A stretch of DNA of 64,000 nucleotides, taken from assembly GCA_000961765.1 (NCBI GenBank), contig LADT01000090.1, forward strand, positions 79,224-143,223, read 5' to 3'. The DNA comes from Clostridiaceae bacterium BRH_c20a (GTDB lineage Bacteria > Bacillota > Peptococcia > Peptococcales > BICA1-8). The notes below the pieces were generated by a model. It searched no databases. It was not told where the DNA came from and saw only the letters and a list, made by a program, of their open reading frames with translations. Shown one piece after another: positions 41,600 through 50,582 of this stretch. The position numbers were made by a program, and so were the translations under genes. Within the stretch, counting starts at the first letter, position 1; each line of letters starts with the position of its first letter.

Positions 41600-41650
41600 G
41601 TGTTATATAACACTGTATACAATATATCTGCTGTGTATACATTATATCTA
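41600..41650 (+). promoter_or_regulatory. Palindrome and 20-bp-spaced GTATAC repeats upstream of glt operon
   Basis: GTGTTATATAACAC (41600-41613) is a 14-base perfect palindrome. It is followed by CTGTATACAATATATCTG and CTGTGTATACATTATATCTA, whose GTATAC centres (41615-41620 and 41635-41640) are exactly 20 bases apart. The layout suggests operator sites of a dimeric regulator just upstream of the promoter at 41662. Confidence 0.5.
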
Positions 41651-41661
41651 ATTGCAAACCA

Positions 41662-41689
41662 TTGTCAAATGAAAGTAAAGGTCTATAAT
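41662..41689 (+). promoter_or_regulatory. Sigma-A promoter of glutamate synthase operon
   Basis: TTGTCA (41662-41667) and TATAAT (41684-41689), spacing 16, about 85 bases before the likely ATG of the first gene. Confidence 0.6.
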
Positions 41690-41772
41690 ACATATTACAG
41701 AGACAAATATTGATAATGTGTTATAAAACAGTAGACCCGATGAAGGGGAAAAAGACAAGGGGGTTAGATCAA

Positions 41773-42918
41773 ATGTTAAAAGAAGGTCATATAAGGATTC
41801 CTGCAGGCTGTGCTATAAGTGGAATTATGAATAAAAAGGGTGAAGTGACTTCCGGTCAGGAAATAATTAAGTCTATTGCTGTTATGCATGATAGGTCTAA
41901 TGGCTTAGGCGGCGGCTTTGCAGCTTATGGCATCTACCCAGAGTTTAAAAACCATTATGCCCTTCACTTATTCTTTGATGATAAAAAGGTTAAACAGGAA
42001 ACGGAATTTCTCTTAAATAAATTTTTTAGTATTGATTTGGCTGAGACCATTCCTATCAGAAAGATAAATGCTATTAAGAATGTTCCTTTAATCTGGCGGT
42101 ATTTTGTAAAGCCCAAGATTAAAGAAATGGCTTTACATGAAACAGAGTCCGAGTTTGTTGTTAATTTTATTATGCGCATCAACAGTGAAGTGGAAGGGGC
42201 TTATGTTTTTTCCAGCGGGAAAAACATGGGTACTTTCAAAGGGGTAGGATTTCCCGAAGATATCGGTGAATTTTTCCGACTAGATGAATATAAAGCATAT
42301 TCGTGGACTGCCCATGGGCGGTTCCCAACCAATACACCGGGCTGGTGGGGTGGAGCCCATCCTTTTAGTCTACTGGATTGGACCATTGTTCATAATGGTG
42401 AAATCTCATCTTATGATGCAAATAGGCGCTATTTAGAAATGTACGGATATAAATGTACCCTCCAGACAGATACAGAGGCTATTACCTATATTTTTGACTT
42501 ATTGCTAAGAAAGTTTGGTATACCTTTAGAAAGTGCTATCAATATTGTTGCTGCTCCTTTCTGGTCAAAAATATCCCGAATGAATCCAGATGAGCAGAAG
42601 CTATTTAAGGCTTTAAGAGTGGTCTTTAGCAGTTTATTAATAAATGGACCTTTTTCCATCATTTTAGGGAGCAAAAATGGCTTTATGGCTTTAAATGATC
42701 GGTTGAAGCTTCGTTCACTGGTAGCTGCACAAAAGGGTGACAATTTGTATATTGCCAGTGAGGAGTCAGCTATCAGGGAAATATGTAAAAATCCAGACAA
42801 GTCTTGGGCACCTAAAGGTGGAGAGCCTGTTATCTGTCTATTAGATGGTAAAGAAAGTCTCTATGAATTTGACCAGGTTGACGAAAATGAATTTGAACAT
42901 CATTCAGTGGCCCTATAG
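41773..42918 (+). CDS. Glutamate synthase, glutaminase (class II amidotransferase) subunit
   Basis: First gene of a split glutamate synthase. It has a class II glutaminase domain whose cysteine is likely exposed by removal of the short propeptide: IRIPAGCAISGIMN gives Cys about 13 residues after ATG 41773. Conserved blocks GRFPTNTPGWWGGAHPFSLLDW, HNGEISSYDANRRYLE and the following TDTEAITYIFDLLL place it in the GltB N-terminal family. It should release ammonia from glutamine. AAGGGGG lies ten bases ahead of ATG; upstream in-frame ATGs (41710, 41740) are possible alternatives. Confidence 0.88.
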   Translation: MLKEGHIRIPAGCAISGIMNKKGEVTSGQEIIKSIAVMHDRSNGLGGGFAAYGIYPEFKNHYALHLFFDDKKVKQETEFLLNKFFSIDLAETIPIRKINAIKNVPLIWRYFVKPKIKEMALHETESEFVVNFIMRINSEVEGAYVFSSGKNMGTFKGVGFPEDIGEFFRLDEYKAYSWTAHGRFPTNTPGWWGGAHPFSLLDWTIVHNGEISSYDANRRYLEMYGYKCTLQTDTEAITYIFDLLLRKFGIPLESAINIVAAPFWSKISRMNPDEQKLFKALRVVFSSLLINGPFSIILGSKNGFMALNDRLKLRSLVAAQKGDNLYIASEESAIREICKNPDKSWAPKGGEPVICLLDGKESLYEFDQVDENEFEHHSVAL

Positions 42919-42934
42919 AAAGGAATGTTAAAAA

Positions 42935-44437
42935 ATGAGCATAAATTGCCTTACACCAGCATTTCTCATTGAAAGAGATAAAGATCGCTGTATAGATTGC
43001 CAGGTTTGTGTGCGTCAGTGTGCCAATGAAGCCCATCGGTGGGATGAAGAAGAGCAAAGGGTTTTTTCTGAGGATGCTAATTGTGTAAATTGTCACCGCT
43101 GTGTGGTAATGTGTCCTACCAAAGCCTTGCACATCAAAAAGTTCCCATTGGAATTTAGGTATAATGCTAATTGGACACAGGAAGCTATGAGGGCTATCTA
43201 TCTGCAGGCAGAAACAGGGGGAGTACTCTTAACCGGTATGGGTAATGATCGGCCCTATCCTATTTACTGGGACCATATGCTCTTAAATGCCAGCCAGGTG
43301 ACCAATCCTTCCATAGATCCCCTAAGGGAGCCAATGGAGCTAAAAACCTATTTGGGCAGAAAACCGGATTTCTTAAAAATCAAAAACGGTAAACTTTTAG
43401 AGGATATTCCACCTCAGCTTGAGCTGGAGTTACCCATAATGTTTTCAGCTATGTCCTTTGGTTCAATTAGCTTAAATGCCCATAAGTCCCTGGCAGCTGC
43501 CGCCAAAAAAGCAGGGACTTATTGGAATACCGGTGAAGGCGGTTTGCATAAGGATTTAGTGGAGCACGGCGACCACACCATTGTTCAGGTAGCATCAGGA
43601 CGCTTTGGTGTAGATGCTGACTATTTAAAAACAGCAGCAGCTATTGAGATAAAAATTGGCCAAGGGGCTAAGCCTGGAATAGGGGGACATTTACCGGGGG
43701 AAAAGGTGGGGGAAGAGGTTTCCCAAACCAGAATGATCCCACTAGGTACTGATGCTATATCTCCCGCACCCCATCATGATATTTATTCTATCGAAGACTT
43801 GAGGCAGCTTATTTATTCTCTGAAAGAGGCAACTGAGTACCAAAAACCTATCTTCGTAAAAATTGCCGCCGTCCATAATGTGGCGGCCATAGCCTCCGGT
43901 ATAGTCCGGGCCGGTGCTGATGTGGTAGCAATTGACGGCTTTCGGGGGGGTACCGGTGCTGCACCGTTAAGAACTAGGGATAGTGTAGGTATTCCTATAG
44001 AATTTGCCTTGGCGGCAGTTGATACCCGTCTTCGAGAAGAAGGTATCAGAAATAAGGTATCTTTAGTTGTTGGCGGCTCCATCAGAAACAGCTCCGATAT
44101 AGTTAAGGCAGTAGCTTTGGGAGCTGACGCTGTATATATTGCTACAAGTGCCTTAATTTCCTTGGGCTGTCATATGTGCCAGAAGTGCTATACAGGTAAA
44201 TGTAACTGGGGTATAGCAACCCAGGACCCCCAGCTTACCAAACGGCTTAACCCTGAAATTGGTGCAGAGAGGGCAGCTAATCTCCTTAAGGCTTGGGCCC
44301 ATGAGATTGAGGAGCTTTTAGGCGGTATGGGTATTAATGCTTTGGAATCCTTACGGGGTAACCGCCTGATGCTAAGGGGTATTGGCCTAACAGACCGTGA
44401 ACTGAACATTTTGGGTATTAAAGCAGCGGGAGAATAG
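42935..44437 (+). CDS. Glutamate synthase, central FMN/Fe-S synthase subunit
   Basis: A 500-residue protein. The first about 75 residues are a ferredoxin domain with two 4Fe-4S motifs (CIDCQVCVRQC, CVNCHRCVVMC). The rest is the FMN-binding glutamate synthase barrel: FSAMSFGSISLNAHKSLAAAAKK, AKPGIGGHLPGEKV, AIDGFRGGTGAAP and the iron-sulfur site CHMCQKCYTGKC followed by NWGIATQDP. It makes glutamate from 2-oxoglutarate and the ammonia released by the first subunit. It begins 16 bases after the glutaminase gene. Confidence 0.93.
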   Translation: MSINCLTPAFLIERDKDRCIDCQVCVRQCANEAHRWDEEEQRVFSEDANCVNCHRCVVMCPTKALHIKKFPLEFRYNANWTQEAMRAIYLQAETGGVLLTGMGNDRPYPIYWDHMLLNASQVTNPSIDPLREPMELKTYLGRKPDFLKIKNGKLLEDIPPQLELELPIMFSAMSFGSISLNAHKSLAAAAKKAGTYWNTGEGGLHKDLVEHGDHTIVQVASGRFGVDADYLKTAAAIEIKIGQGAKPGIGGHLPGEKVGEEVSQTRMIPLGTDAISPAPHHDIYSIEDLRQLIYSLKEATEYQKPIFVKIAAVHNVAAIASGIVRAGADVVAIDGFRGGTGAAPLRTRDSVGIPIEFALAAVDTRLREEGIRNKVSLVVGGSIRNSSDIVKAVALGADAVYIATSALISLGCHMCQKCYTGKCNWGIATQDPQLTKRLNPEIGAERAANLLKAWAHEIEELLGGMGINALESLRGNRLMLRGIGLTDRELNILGIKAAGE

Positions 44438-44448
44438 GAGGGAAAAGT

Positions 44449-44916
44449 ATGAAGCGTGTCTATGCCCGAGAGGAATATTGTGTGGGCTGTAAGCTATGTG
44501 AAATTTACTGTATAGCTGCCCACTCTAAATATAAAAATGACCTTGTCAAGACTTTCAAAAAAGAAGCCAATCCACCTATAAGCCGGATTCTGGTGGAGGA
44601 AAGCAGACCTGTTTCCTTTGCTCTGCAATGCAGGCATTGTGAGGATGCACCCTGTACTAAAGCCTGTATTGTAGGAGCTATGCAGAAAAATCCTAAAACA
44701 GGGGTAGTAACAAATGAGGAAGAACGCTGTGTTGGCTGTTGGACCTGTGTTCTAGTCTGCCCCTTTGGAGCTATTACCAGGGATGAGCGGGGTCATAAGG
44801 TGGCATCTAAATGTGATTTATGCAGTGATAACTCTCAAATGCCAGCCTGTGTAGAGCACTGTCCAAATAGGGCTTTGGTGTATTCTGAGTATGTATCTAA
44901 TAATGGTACGAAGTAG
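44449..44916 (+). CDS. 4Fe-4S dicluster/polyferredoxin electron-transfer subunit
   Basis: A 155-residue HycB-like protein with four cysteine groups (CVGCKLCEIYC, CRHCEDAPCTKAC, CVGCWTCVLVC, CDLCSDNSQMPACVEHC), enough for up to four cubane clusters. It probably wires electrons from NAD(P)H via the flavoprotein encoded next to it to the synthase barrel. GGAGGG ahead of ATG 44449. It is the third gene of the split glutamate synthase operon. Confidence 0.9.
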   Translation: MKRVYAREEYCVGCKLCEIYCIAAHSKYKNDLVKTFKKEANPPISRILVEESRPVSFALQCRHCEDAPCTKACIVGAMQKNPKTGVVTNEEERCVGCWTCVLVCPFGAITRDERGHKVASKCDLCSDNSQMPACVEHCPNRALVYSEYVSNNGTK

Positions 44917-44927
44917 GAGGTGGGGCA

Positions 44928-46202
44928 ATGCATTATGTGATAATTGGAAACTCAGCAGCAGCGGTAGGAGCAGTGGAAGGTATTCGCAAGGTAGATAAAG
45001 AAAATCCCATAACACTTATTTCCGATGAGCCTTACCACACTTATTCCCGTCCCCTAATTTCCTATTTTTTAGCGGGGAAGGTAACCGAGGAAAAAATGCT
45101 TTATCGGGGACAGGATTTTTATCAAAAAAACACTGTCACCACTTTACTTGGGCAAAAGGCGATAGCTATAGATACAGATAGTAAAGAGGTTAGATTAGAA
45201 AATAATGAAGTATTAGTTTACGATAAACTTTTGGTTGCTACCGGAGGAACACCCTTTATTCCTCCGATGGCAGGTTTAGAAAAGAAGAATGTATTTACCT
45301 TTATCAAAAAGGATGACGTAAAGGCTATTTCGAAGGTTGTTGCAACTGGGAAAAAAGCTGTAATCGTTGGCGCAGGTCTTATTGGGCTTAAGGCCGCAGA
45401 AGGGCTGTCAAGTTTGGGTGTTGATGTCACAATAGTAGAATTAGCTAATAGAGTATTATCCGCTATTTTGGATGAGGATGGTGCTGATATCGTCCGGAAG
45501 CATCTTGAAAAGAGAGGTATAAAGTTTGAGCTAAATACCTCTGTAGAAGCTATTACTGGGGGAGAAGAAGCCCAGGGTGTTACATTAAAAAATGGCAAAT
45601 CGATTTCCGCTGACTTGGTAATAGTAGCGGTAGGGGTTAGACCTAATACTGAGGTTGCAGAAAACTCCAAAATTGCGGTTAATAGGGGTATAGTCATTGA
45701 TGAAAAATGCCAGACCTCCATCCAGAGTGTTTATGCCGCCGGAGATGTAGCAGAGGGGTATGATCTGATATTTGCCCAAAATAGGGTACTGCCAATTCTG
45801 CCCAATGCCTATTGTCAAGGAGAAACAGCCGGTTTAAATATGGCGGGGTCTGAAAGCATCTTCTCCGGCGGTTTTGCTATGAATTCCATCGGCTTTTACG
45901 GACTTCCCATGATTACAGCGGGGATAGTTAAGCCTGAAGGTAATGGTTATGAGGTTTTAGTAGAATTGGTCCCAGAGCAGAGTTTATATAAGAAAATTAT
46001 TTTAAAAGATAATATAGTCGTTGGTTTTATTTACTTGAATAAAGTAGACCGGGCAGGGATTATTACCAGCCTAATCAGAGAAAAGACTAATGTTGTAGAT
46101 TTTAAAGAGAAGCTATTAAAAGATAGCTTTGGTTATATTGATCTTCCCCAGCAATTAAGAAAATCCAAGCTTTTAAAGGGGGATAGTATGTCATGTTGGT
46201 AA
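44928..46202 (+). CDS. FAD/NAD(P)-dependent oxidoreductase, glutamate synthase small-subunit-like
   Basis: A 424-residue pyridine nucleotide-disulfide-type flavoprotein. The FAD site VIIGNSAAAVGAVEG is at the N-terminus and a second NAD-type Rossmann site (AVIVGAGLIGLKAAEG) lies at about residues 145-160. VYAAGDVAE is the ATG-like motif. It resembles nitrite-reductase-type/rubredoxin-reductase-like subunits that supply electrons. AGGAGGTG is ahead of ATG 44928. Ends inside the next gene's start, overlapping by 10 bases. Confidence 0.9.
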   Translation: MHYVIIGNSAAAVGAVEGIRKVDKENPITLISDEPYHTYSRPLISYFLAGKVTEEKMLYRGQDFYQKNTVTTLLGQKAIAIDTDSKEVRLENNEVLVYDKLLVATGGTPFIPPMAGLEKKNVFTFIKKDDVKAISKVVATGKKAVIVGAGLIGLKAAEGLSSLGVDVTIVELANRVLSAILDEDGADIVRKHLEKRGIKFELNTSVEAITGGEEAQGVTLKNGKSISADLVIVAVGVRPNTEVAENSKIAVNRGIVIDEKCQTSIQSVYAAGDVAEGYDLIFAQNRVLPILPNAYCQGETAGLNMAGSESIFSGGFAMNSIGFYGLPMITAGIVKPEGNGYEVLVELVPEQSLYKKIILKDNIVVGFIYLNKVDRAGIITSLIREKTNVVDFKEKLLKDSFGYIDLPQQLRKSKLLKGDSMSCW

Positions 46203-46936
46203 CTATTGATGCTAAGGATATATACTTTAAAGAGCTGAACCAGCAAATAAGAGACGTACTGAAAACAGGTGTGGAAGAAATAATCCTTAATAATGTCAAT
46301 GGACAGCGCTATATTGGGGATGGAATAACCGGTACCCAGAGCATCATAATTAACGGTACCCCCGGTAATGATATGGCCGCTTACATGGATGGCCTGAGAT
46401 TAATAATTAACGGAAACGGTCAGGATGCTATAGGCAATACGATGAATGACGGTACTATAGTTATCTATGGTAATGCTGGTGATACATTGGGCTATGCCAT
46501 GCGGGGCGGAGAAATTTTCGTTCAGGGTAATGTAGGATATCGGGTAGGTATCCATATGAAAGGATATAAAGAAAAAAATCCTGTTATAGTAGTTGGAGGT
46601 AAAGCAGGAGATTTCTTTGCTGAGTATATGGCTGGAGGTATTCAAGTTGTCTTAGGTTTAGATTTATTGCCGGGGGAAAGTATCGTAGGTGATTACTGTG
46701 GCACAGGTATGCACGGTGGAGTTATCTATCTCCGAGGTACAGTAGAAGACTACCAGCTTGGCAAAGAGGTAAAAGTACTTCCCGTTGATCAACAGGACCT
46801 AGAGTTTATCGATAGGTATGTCCACAACTTTGCTCAGCATTTTGGCAAGGATTATGAGGCTATTATGAGTAAAGAATTTATCAAGCTCGTCCCTTTCAAT
46901 ACTAGACCTTATGGCAATTTATATGCCAAATACTAG
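46193..46936 (+). CDS. GXGXG-domain subunit of glutamate synthase
   Basis: The 247-residue product is the beta-helix GXGXG domain, which in GltB is the C-terminal structural domain. Repeated G-rich strands are visible: GDGITGTQSIIINGTPGND, GNTMNDGTIVIYGNAGDT, GYAMRGGEIFVQGNVG, GGKAGDFFAEYMAGG and the end GTGMHGGVIYLRG. AAAGGGGGAT lies ahead of ATG 46193. It completes the five-gene set (glutaminase, barrel, ferredoxin, flavoprotein, GXGXG) that together correspond to a whole glutamate synthase. Confidence 0.92.
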   Translation: MLVTIDAKDIYFKELNQQIRDVLKTGVEEIILNNVNGQRYIGDGITGTQSIIINGTPGNDMAAYMDGLRLIINGNGQDAIGNTMNDGTIVIYGNAGDTLGYAMRGGEIFVQGNVGYRVGIHMKGYKEKNPVIVVGGKAGDFFAEYMAGGIQVVLGLDLLPGESIVGDYCGTGMHGGVIYLRGTVEDYQLGKEVKVLPVDQQDLEFIDRYVHNFAQHFGKDYEAIMSKEFIKLVPFNTRPYGNLYAKY

Positions 46937-46944
46937 AATAGTTT

Positions 46945-47065
46945 AAAACTATTCAGGTTAAGGTTTCGCTTCGCTAGGTTGAGGTTGAGAAAAAGCTCTA
47001 GAAACAATTATATTTACTTAACCTTAACCTTAACCTCAGCCTTAACCTCAGCCTTAACATTGAAT
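46945..47065. repeat. GGTTAAGG/CTTAACC repeat modules downstream of glt operon
   Basis: Opposite-facing copies: AGGTTAAGGTTTCGCTTCGCTAGGTTGAGGTTGAG (46956-46990) and TTAACCTTAACCTTAACCTCAGCCTTAACCTCAGCC (47018-47053). Together they form a loose inverted arrangement of the same hexameric unit. Confidence 0.7.
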
Positions 47066-47137
47066 TACAAGGCACTGATCCGAAGCCCAATAAATTGAGC
47101 CCAATATTGGAAGGTATAATCTGGCAGAAAATATCTC

Positions 47138-47166
47138 TTGACGAGAGGTATATTAAAGGATATATT
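47138..47166 (+). promoter_or_regulatory. Sigma-A promoter of SAM-I leader
   Basis: TTGACG (47138-47143), 17 bases, TATATT (47161-47166), placing the start about 25-30 bases before the riboswitch core. Confidence 0.6.
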
Positions 47167-47200
47167 ATTAAACTATACAACTGAATAGAGATTATCGACC

Positions 47201-47370
47201 ATTATCAAGAGCGGTGGAGGGACTGGCCCTATGAAGCCCGGCAACAGCTAGTTGGAAAACTAGAAATGTGCTAAATCCTGCAGGAAGAAATTCCTGAGAG
47301 ATAAGAGGGTGTAAAGAGTTTATTTCTGTAAACCAAACCGCTTCTTATTTCTAAAATAAGAGCGGTTTTT
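47201..47370 (+). ncRNA. SAM-I (S-box) riboswitch with terminator
   Basis: The core ATTATCAAGAGCGGTGGAGGGACTGGCCC...TGAAGCCCGGCAACAG (first part only) is diagnostic of SAM-I; the aptamer spans about 47201-47305. ACCGCTTCTTATTT/AAATAAGAGCGGT (47337-47367) with a T-run is the terminator. It should turn off metY-metA when S-adenosylmethionine is abundant. About 95 bases, including a 22-bp-arm inverted repeat, separate the terminator from metY. Confidence 0.93.
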
Positions 47371-47378
47371 TGTGTTTC

Positions 47379-47445
47379 GTAGGGGCGCGCATTGCGCGTC
47401 TGCCCCTGATGCCGATAACCGCGGACGCGCAATGCGCGCCCCTAC
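47379..47445. repeat. Perfect 22-bp inverted repeat between riboswitch and metY
   Basis: Arms at 47379-47400 (GTAGGGGCGCGCATTGCGCG plus TC) and 47424-47445 are perfectly complementary around a 23-base loop. It is markedly GC-rich against the local background and belongs to the same GTAGGGGCG-type class as the elements at 30024 and 31499. It sits inside the metY 5' leader after the riboswitch terminator. Confidence 0.88.
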
Positions 47446-47466
47446 AAAAAAAGGAGGAAATAACAA

Positions 47467-48750
47467 ATGAAAAAACAATGGAATTTTGCTACTCAAGCAG
47501 TACAGGGAGGTTATGAACCAAAGGCAGGTGAACCAAGAGTTTTGCCCATCTATCAGTCAACTACCTATAAATATGATGATGCAGACCATGTAGCCAGATT
47601 ATTTAATTTAGAAGAGGCTGGTCATATTTATACCAGAATTAGTAATCCCACAGTAGCTGGCTTTGAGGAAAAAGTAAACATTTTAGAGGGTGGTGTAGGT
47701 GCTGTAGCTACTGCGTCTGGTCAAGCAGCCATTATGCTGGCTGTATTAAATATCTGCCAGGCCGGGCAGCATCTTGTGGCCTCCTCCACTCTTTATGGAG
47801 GTACTTATACACTTTTTTCTACAACTTTAAAGAAATTAGGTGTTGAGGTTACCTTTGTTGATCCTAACTCTACCGAGGAGGAAATCGAGAGCTGCTTCCA
47901 ACCTAATACTCGGGCTCTTTATGGGGAAACAATAGGAAATCCTGGGCTTAACGTTCTGGACTTCGAAAAGTTTTCAATTGTAGCTAAAAAAATGGGTGTG
48001 CCTTTAATTATTGATAATACCTTTGCTACCCCATATCTGTGCCGCCCCTTTGAACATGGAGTAAATATTGTAGTTCATTCGGCCACTAAGTACATAGATG
48101 GCCATGCTACCAGTGTTGGTGGTATAGTGGTTGATGGCGGTAATTTTAACTGGGATAATGGAAAATACCCGGAAATCACCGAGCCAGATCCCAGCTATCA
48201 TGGTCTAAGGTATCTGGAAACCTTCAAGGAAGCAGCTTATATTACAAAGCTCAGAGTTACCCTTTTAAGAGATATGGGACCTAGCATGAGCCCCTTTAAT
48301 GCATTTTTATCAAATCAAGGTTTGCAGACTGTGCATTTGCGGATGAAGAAGCACAGTGAAAATGCCCTAGAGCTAGCCCAATATCTTGAGGGGCATGAGA
48401 AAGTAGCTTGGGTCAAATACCCCGGCTTAAAGGGAAATCCAAGCTACCAATTGGCACAGAAATATCTGCCTTTAGGTGCTAGCGGTATTATAGCCTTTGG
48501 TGTAAAAGGCGGTGCAGAGGCAGGAAAGACCTTTATTAATAATGTCGAGCTAGCTACTCTCGTAGTTCATGTAGCTGATATTAGAACTTATGTATTGCAT
48601 CCTGCCAGTATGACCCATCGTCAGTTAACAGAAGAACAGCAGATAGCTGCCGGAGTAACCCCTGATTTAATTCGGGTTTCAGTAGGAATTGAAGATATTG
48701 AGGATATCAAGGCTGACTTTAACCAAGCTTTAGGTAAAGTTAAATTATAG
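47467..48750 (+). CDS. metY: O-acetylhomoserine sulfhydrylase (PLP)
   Basis: A 427-residue cystathionine-gamma-synthase-family PLP enzyme. It should convert O-acetylhomoserine and sulfide to homocysteine. The Schiff-base lysine is in HSATKYIDGHATSVGG; YTRISNPT and the N-terminal FATQAVQGGYEP are typical of the OAH-sulfhydrylase branch. AAAGGAGG precedes ATG 47467. Its control by the SAM-I riboswitch and coupling to metA explain the pathway assignment. Stop 16 bases before metA. Confidence 0.93.
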   Translation: MKKQWNFATQAVQGGYEPKAGEPRVLPIYQSTTYKYDDADHVARLFNLEEAGHIYTRISNPTVAGFEEKVNILEGGVGAVATASGQAAIMLAVLNICQAGQHLVASSTLYGGTYTLFSTTLKKLGVEVTFVDPNSTEEEIESCFQPNTRALYGETIGNPGLNVLDFEKFSIVAKKMGVPLIIDNTFATPYLCRPFEHGVNIVVHSATKYIDGHATSVGGIVVDGGNFNWDNGKYPEITEPDPSYHGLRYLETFKEAAYITKLRVTLLRDMGPSMSPFNAFLSNQGLQTVHLRMKKHSENALELAQYLEGHEKVAWVKYPGLKGNPSYQLAQKYLPLGASGIIAFGVKGGAEAGKTFINNVELATLVVHVADIRTYVLHPASMTHRQLTEEQQIAAGVTPDLIRVSVGIEDIEDIKADFNQALGKVKL

Positions 48751-48766
48751 GAAAGGATGAGCATAA

Positions 48767-49681
48767 ATGCCGGTAGTAATCCCCCAAGGTTTACCTGCGA
48801 CAGAAATATTATTAAATGAGAATATTTTTGTTATGAATGAAAATAGGGCACGTCACCAGGACATCCGCCCTTTAAAGATAGCTATTTTAAATTTAATGCC
48901 CACTAAGGTTGTAACAGAAACTCAGCTGCTAAGATTACTGAGTAATACGCCAATTCAAATAGAAGTTGAACTTTTATGTACCAAGTCATATCAGCCCAAA
49001 AATACACCGGAGGAGCATCTTGTCAGTTTTTATAAAACCTTTGCTGATATTAAAGATAAAAAGTTTGATGGAATGATAATTACCGGTGCTCCTATCGAGC
49101 ACCTGGAATTTGAAGAGGTGGAGTATTGGGAGGAATTAAAGGAGATTATGGAGTATACCAAGAGCAATGTATTTTCCACCCTCCATGTCTGCTGGGGTGC
49201 CCAAGCAGCATTGTACTATCATTATGGTATTCCTAAGCATCCTTTGCCTGAAAAGATGTTTGGGGTATTTAAGCACAACATTAGTAATAAAAGGTGTATG
49301 CTTGTAAAAGGATTTGATGATGAATTTTATGCACCCCATTCCCGGCATACCACAGTACACAAAGAAGATATTGAAAAAATAAAGGAGCTAAAAATACTCT
49401 CCGAGTCAGAAATCGCCGGGGTGTATATGGCAGCTACCAAAAATGGTAAGTACGTCTTTGTTACCGGTCACTCAGAATATGACCCCTTAACCCTTAAATC
49501 TGAGTATGACCGGGATAAAAGCAAAGGCTTAGATATCAACGTGCCGTATAATTACTATCCCAATGATGACCCAACCCAGGAGCCCATAGTAAAATGGCGG
49601 AGTCATTCCAATCTTTTGTTTTCCAATTGGCTCAACTATTATGTGTATCAGGAGACTCCATACGATTTAAATGAGCTTTAA
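48767..49681 (+). CDS. metA: Homoserine O-acetyltransferase (MetA family)
   Basis: The 304-residue MetA-family protein activates homoserine. Cys142 lies in [14 protein letters not shown], and His and Glu of the catalytic set are in the FVTGHSEYD segment. Residue 111 is Glu (GAPIEHLEF), the residue reported to favour acetyl-CoA over succinyl-CoA (Gly in E. coli). So the product is probably O-acetylhomoserine, in agreement with the adjacent metY. GAAAGGATG ahead of ATG 48767. Both genes are under one SAM-I leader. Confidence 0.93.
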   Translation: MPVVIPQGLPATEILLNENIFVMNENRARHQDIRPLKIAILNLMPTKVVTETQLLRLLSNTPIQIEVELLCTKSYQPKNTPEEHLVSFYKTFADIKDKKFDGMIITGAPIEHLEFEEVEYWEELKEIMEYTKSNVFSTLHVCWGAQAALYYHYGIPKHPLPEKMFGVFKHNISNKRCMLVKGFDDEFYAPHSRHTTVHKEDIEKIKELKILSESEIAGVYMAATKNGKYVFVTGHSEYDPLTLKSEYDRDKSKGLDINVPYNYYPNDDPTQEPIVKWRSHSNLLFSNWLNYYVYQETPYDLNEL

Positions 49682-50127
49682 TTAATTTAACCACGGGCCC
49701 CTCCGGGGCACACGGATGAACACTGTTTGGAATTAAGTCATTGGTCGATAGACTAGCTAGTAGTAATGACTTGGTGTCTGAGCTGACAGAAAGGATGGGG
49801 ATTTTGAAAAGCCCCATCCTTATGCGCTTTGCAATACTTTTTTTAATGGGTACTATATCATTTGTAATTGTCATGAAAGCTACTGATTGTTATTGTGTGT
49901 CATCCTGAGGGAGGAACGACCGAAGGATCTATTGAGGTATTGGAGGTATTGCATCTGAAATTTAAAGTATGAATGTTTCGAAGATTTTATAATTAAACGA
50001 AGCTAATTTTGTAGTATATAAAACTTCAGATACAATCCTAGAAGTTAGGCGTCATATGTTTTAGGTTTAATAAATATGTACTTATGATAAAATATAGTTA
50101 AAGCTTAAAGAAGAGGATGATAATTAA
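49682..50127. repeat. Intergenic gap with hairpin and mosaic fragment
   Basis: Contains AAGGATGGGG/CCCCATCCTT (49791-49821) as a hairpin without a long T-run, GTCGATAGACTAGCTAG (about 49745), and at 49871-49937 a TCATGAAAGCTACTGATT...GTGTCATCCTGAGGGAGGAACGAC block that is the inverse of 10160-10225. From about 49960 on the sequence becomes AT-rich and has no recognised feature before the DUF488 operon. Confidence 0.7.
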
Positions 50128-50568
50128 ATGAGTAAAGTGTTTACCAAACAAATTGGAAAGCTGTATACATCAAATCCTCATGGGTTAAACAGTTTAATAA
50201 GTGAAACTGAAGTGTGGCAAATTACCAGGTCTGGAAATTTACGTCCAGATGCAATTCTCGTACGCGAATTATCACCTTCTTTAGAATTATTCAATACATT
50301 CATTTCTAAATGGAAAGATAAACCTCCTCAAACATGGTGGTCTTTTTATGAAAAAAGATTTTTACAAGAATTAAATAGTAGCGAAAAATTGAATAGTCTA
50401 CGACTACTTTATAAAGAGTTATCAAAAGGTAAAAATATTGTTCTTGTATGTTTTTGTTCTGACCATCGCTATTGTCATAGAAGATTAGTTGGAGAATTTA
50501 TGAAAAACTATGGAGTTGAAGTTGAAGAATTAAATCCTATTAATTATGAACAAATTGCAATGTTTTAA
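50128..50568 (+). CDS. DUF488-type protein, first copy
   Basis: The 146-residue product has a C-terminal DUF488 signature LVCFCSDHRYCHRRLVGEFM near residues 110-128 with cysteines and CHR, and a divergent N-terminal half rich in Trp, Glu and Lys. DUF488 proteins are small, probably nucleic-acid- or nucleotide-linked enzymes of unsettled function. It is followed in 14 bases by a second, more canonical DUF488 gene and by a dual-OB gene, forming a three-gene operon with lower GC than its surroundings. Confidence 0.8.
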   Translation: MSKVFTKQIGKLYTSNPHGLNSLISETEVWQITRSGNLRPDAILVRELSPSLELFNTFISKWKDKPPQTWWSFYEKRFLQELNSSEKLNSLRLLYKELSKGKNIVLVCFCSDHRYCHRRLVGEFMKNYGVEVEELNPINYEQIAMF

Positions 50569-50582
50569 GGGGTGACTTAAGC

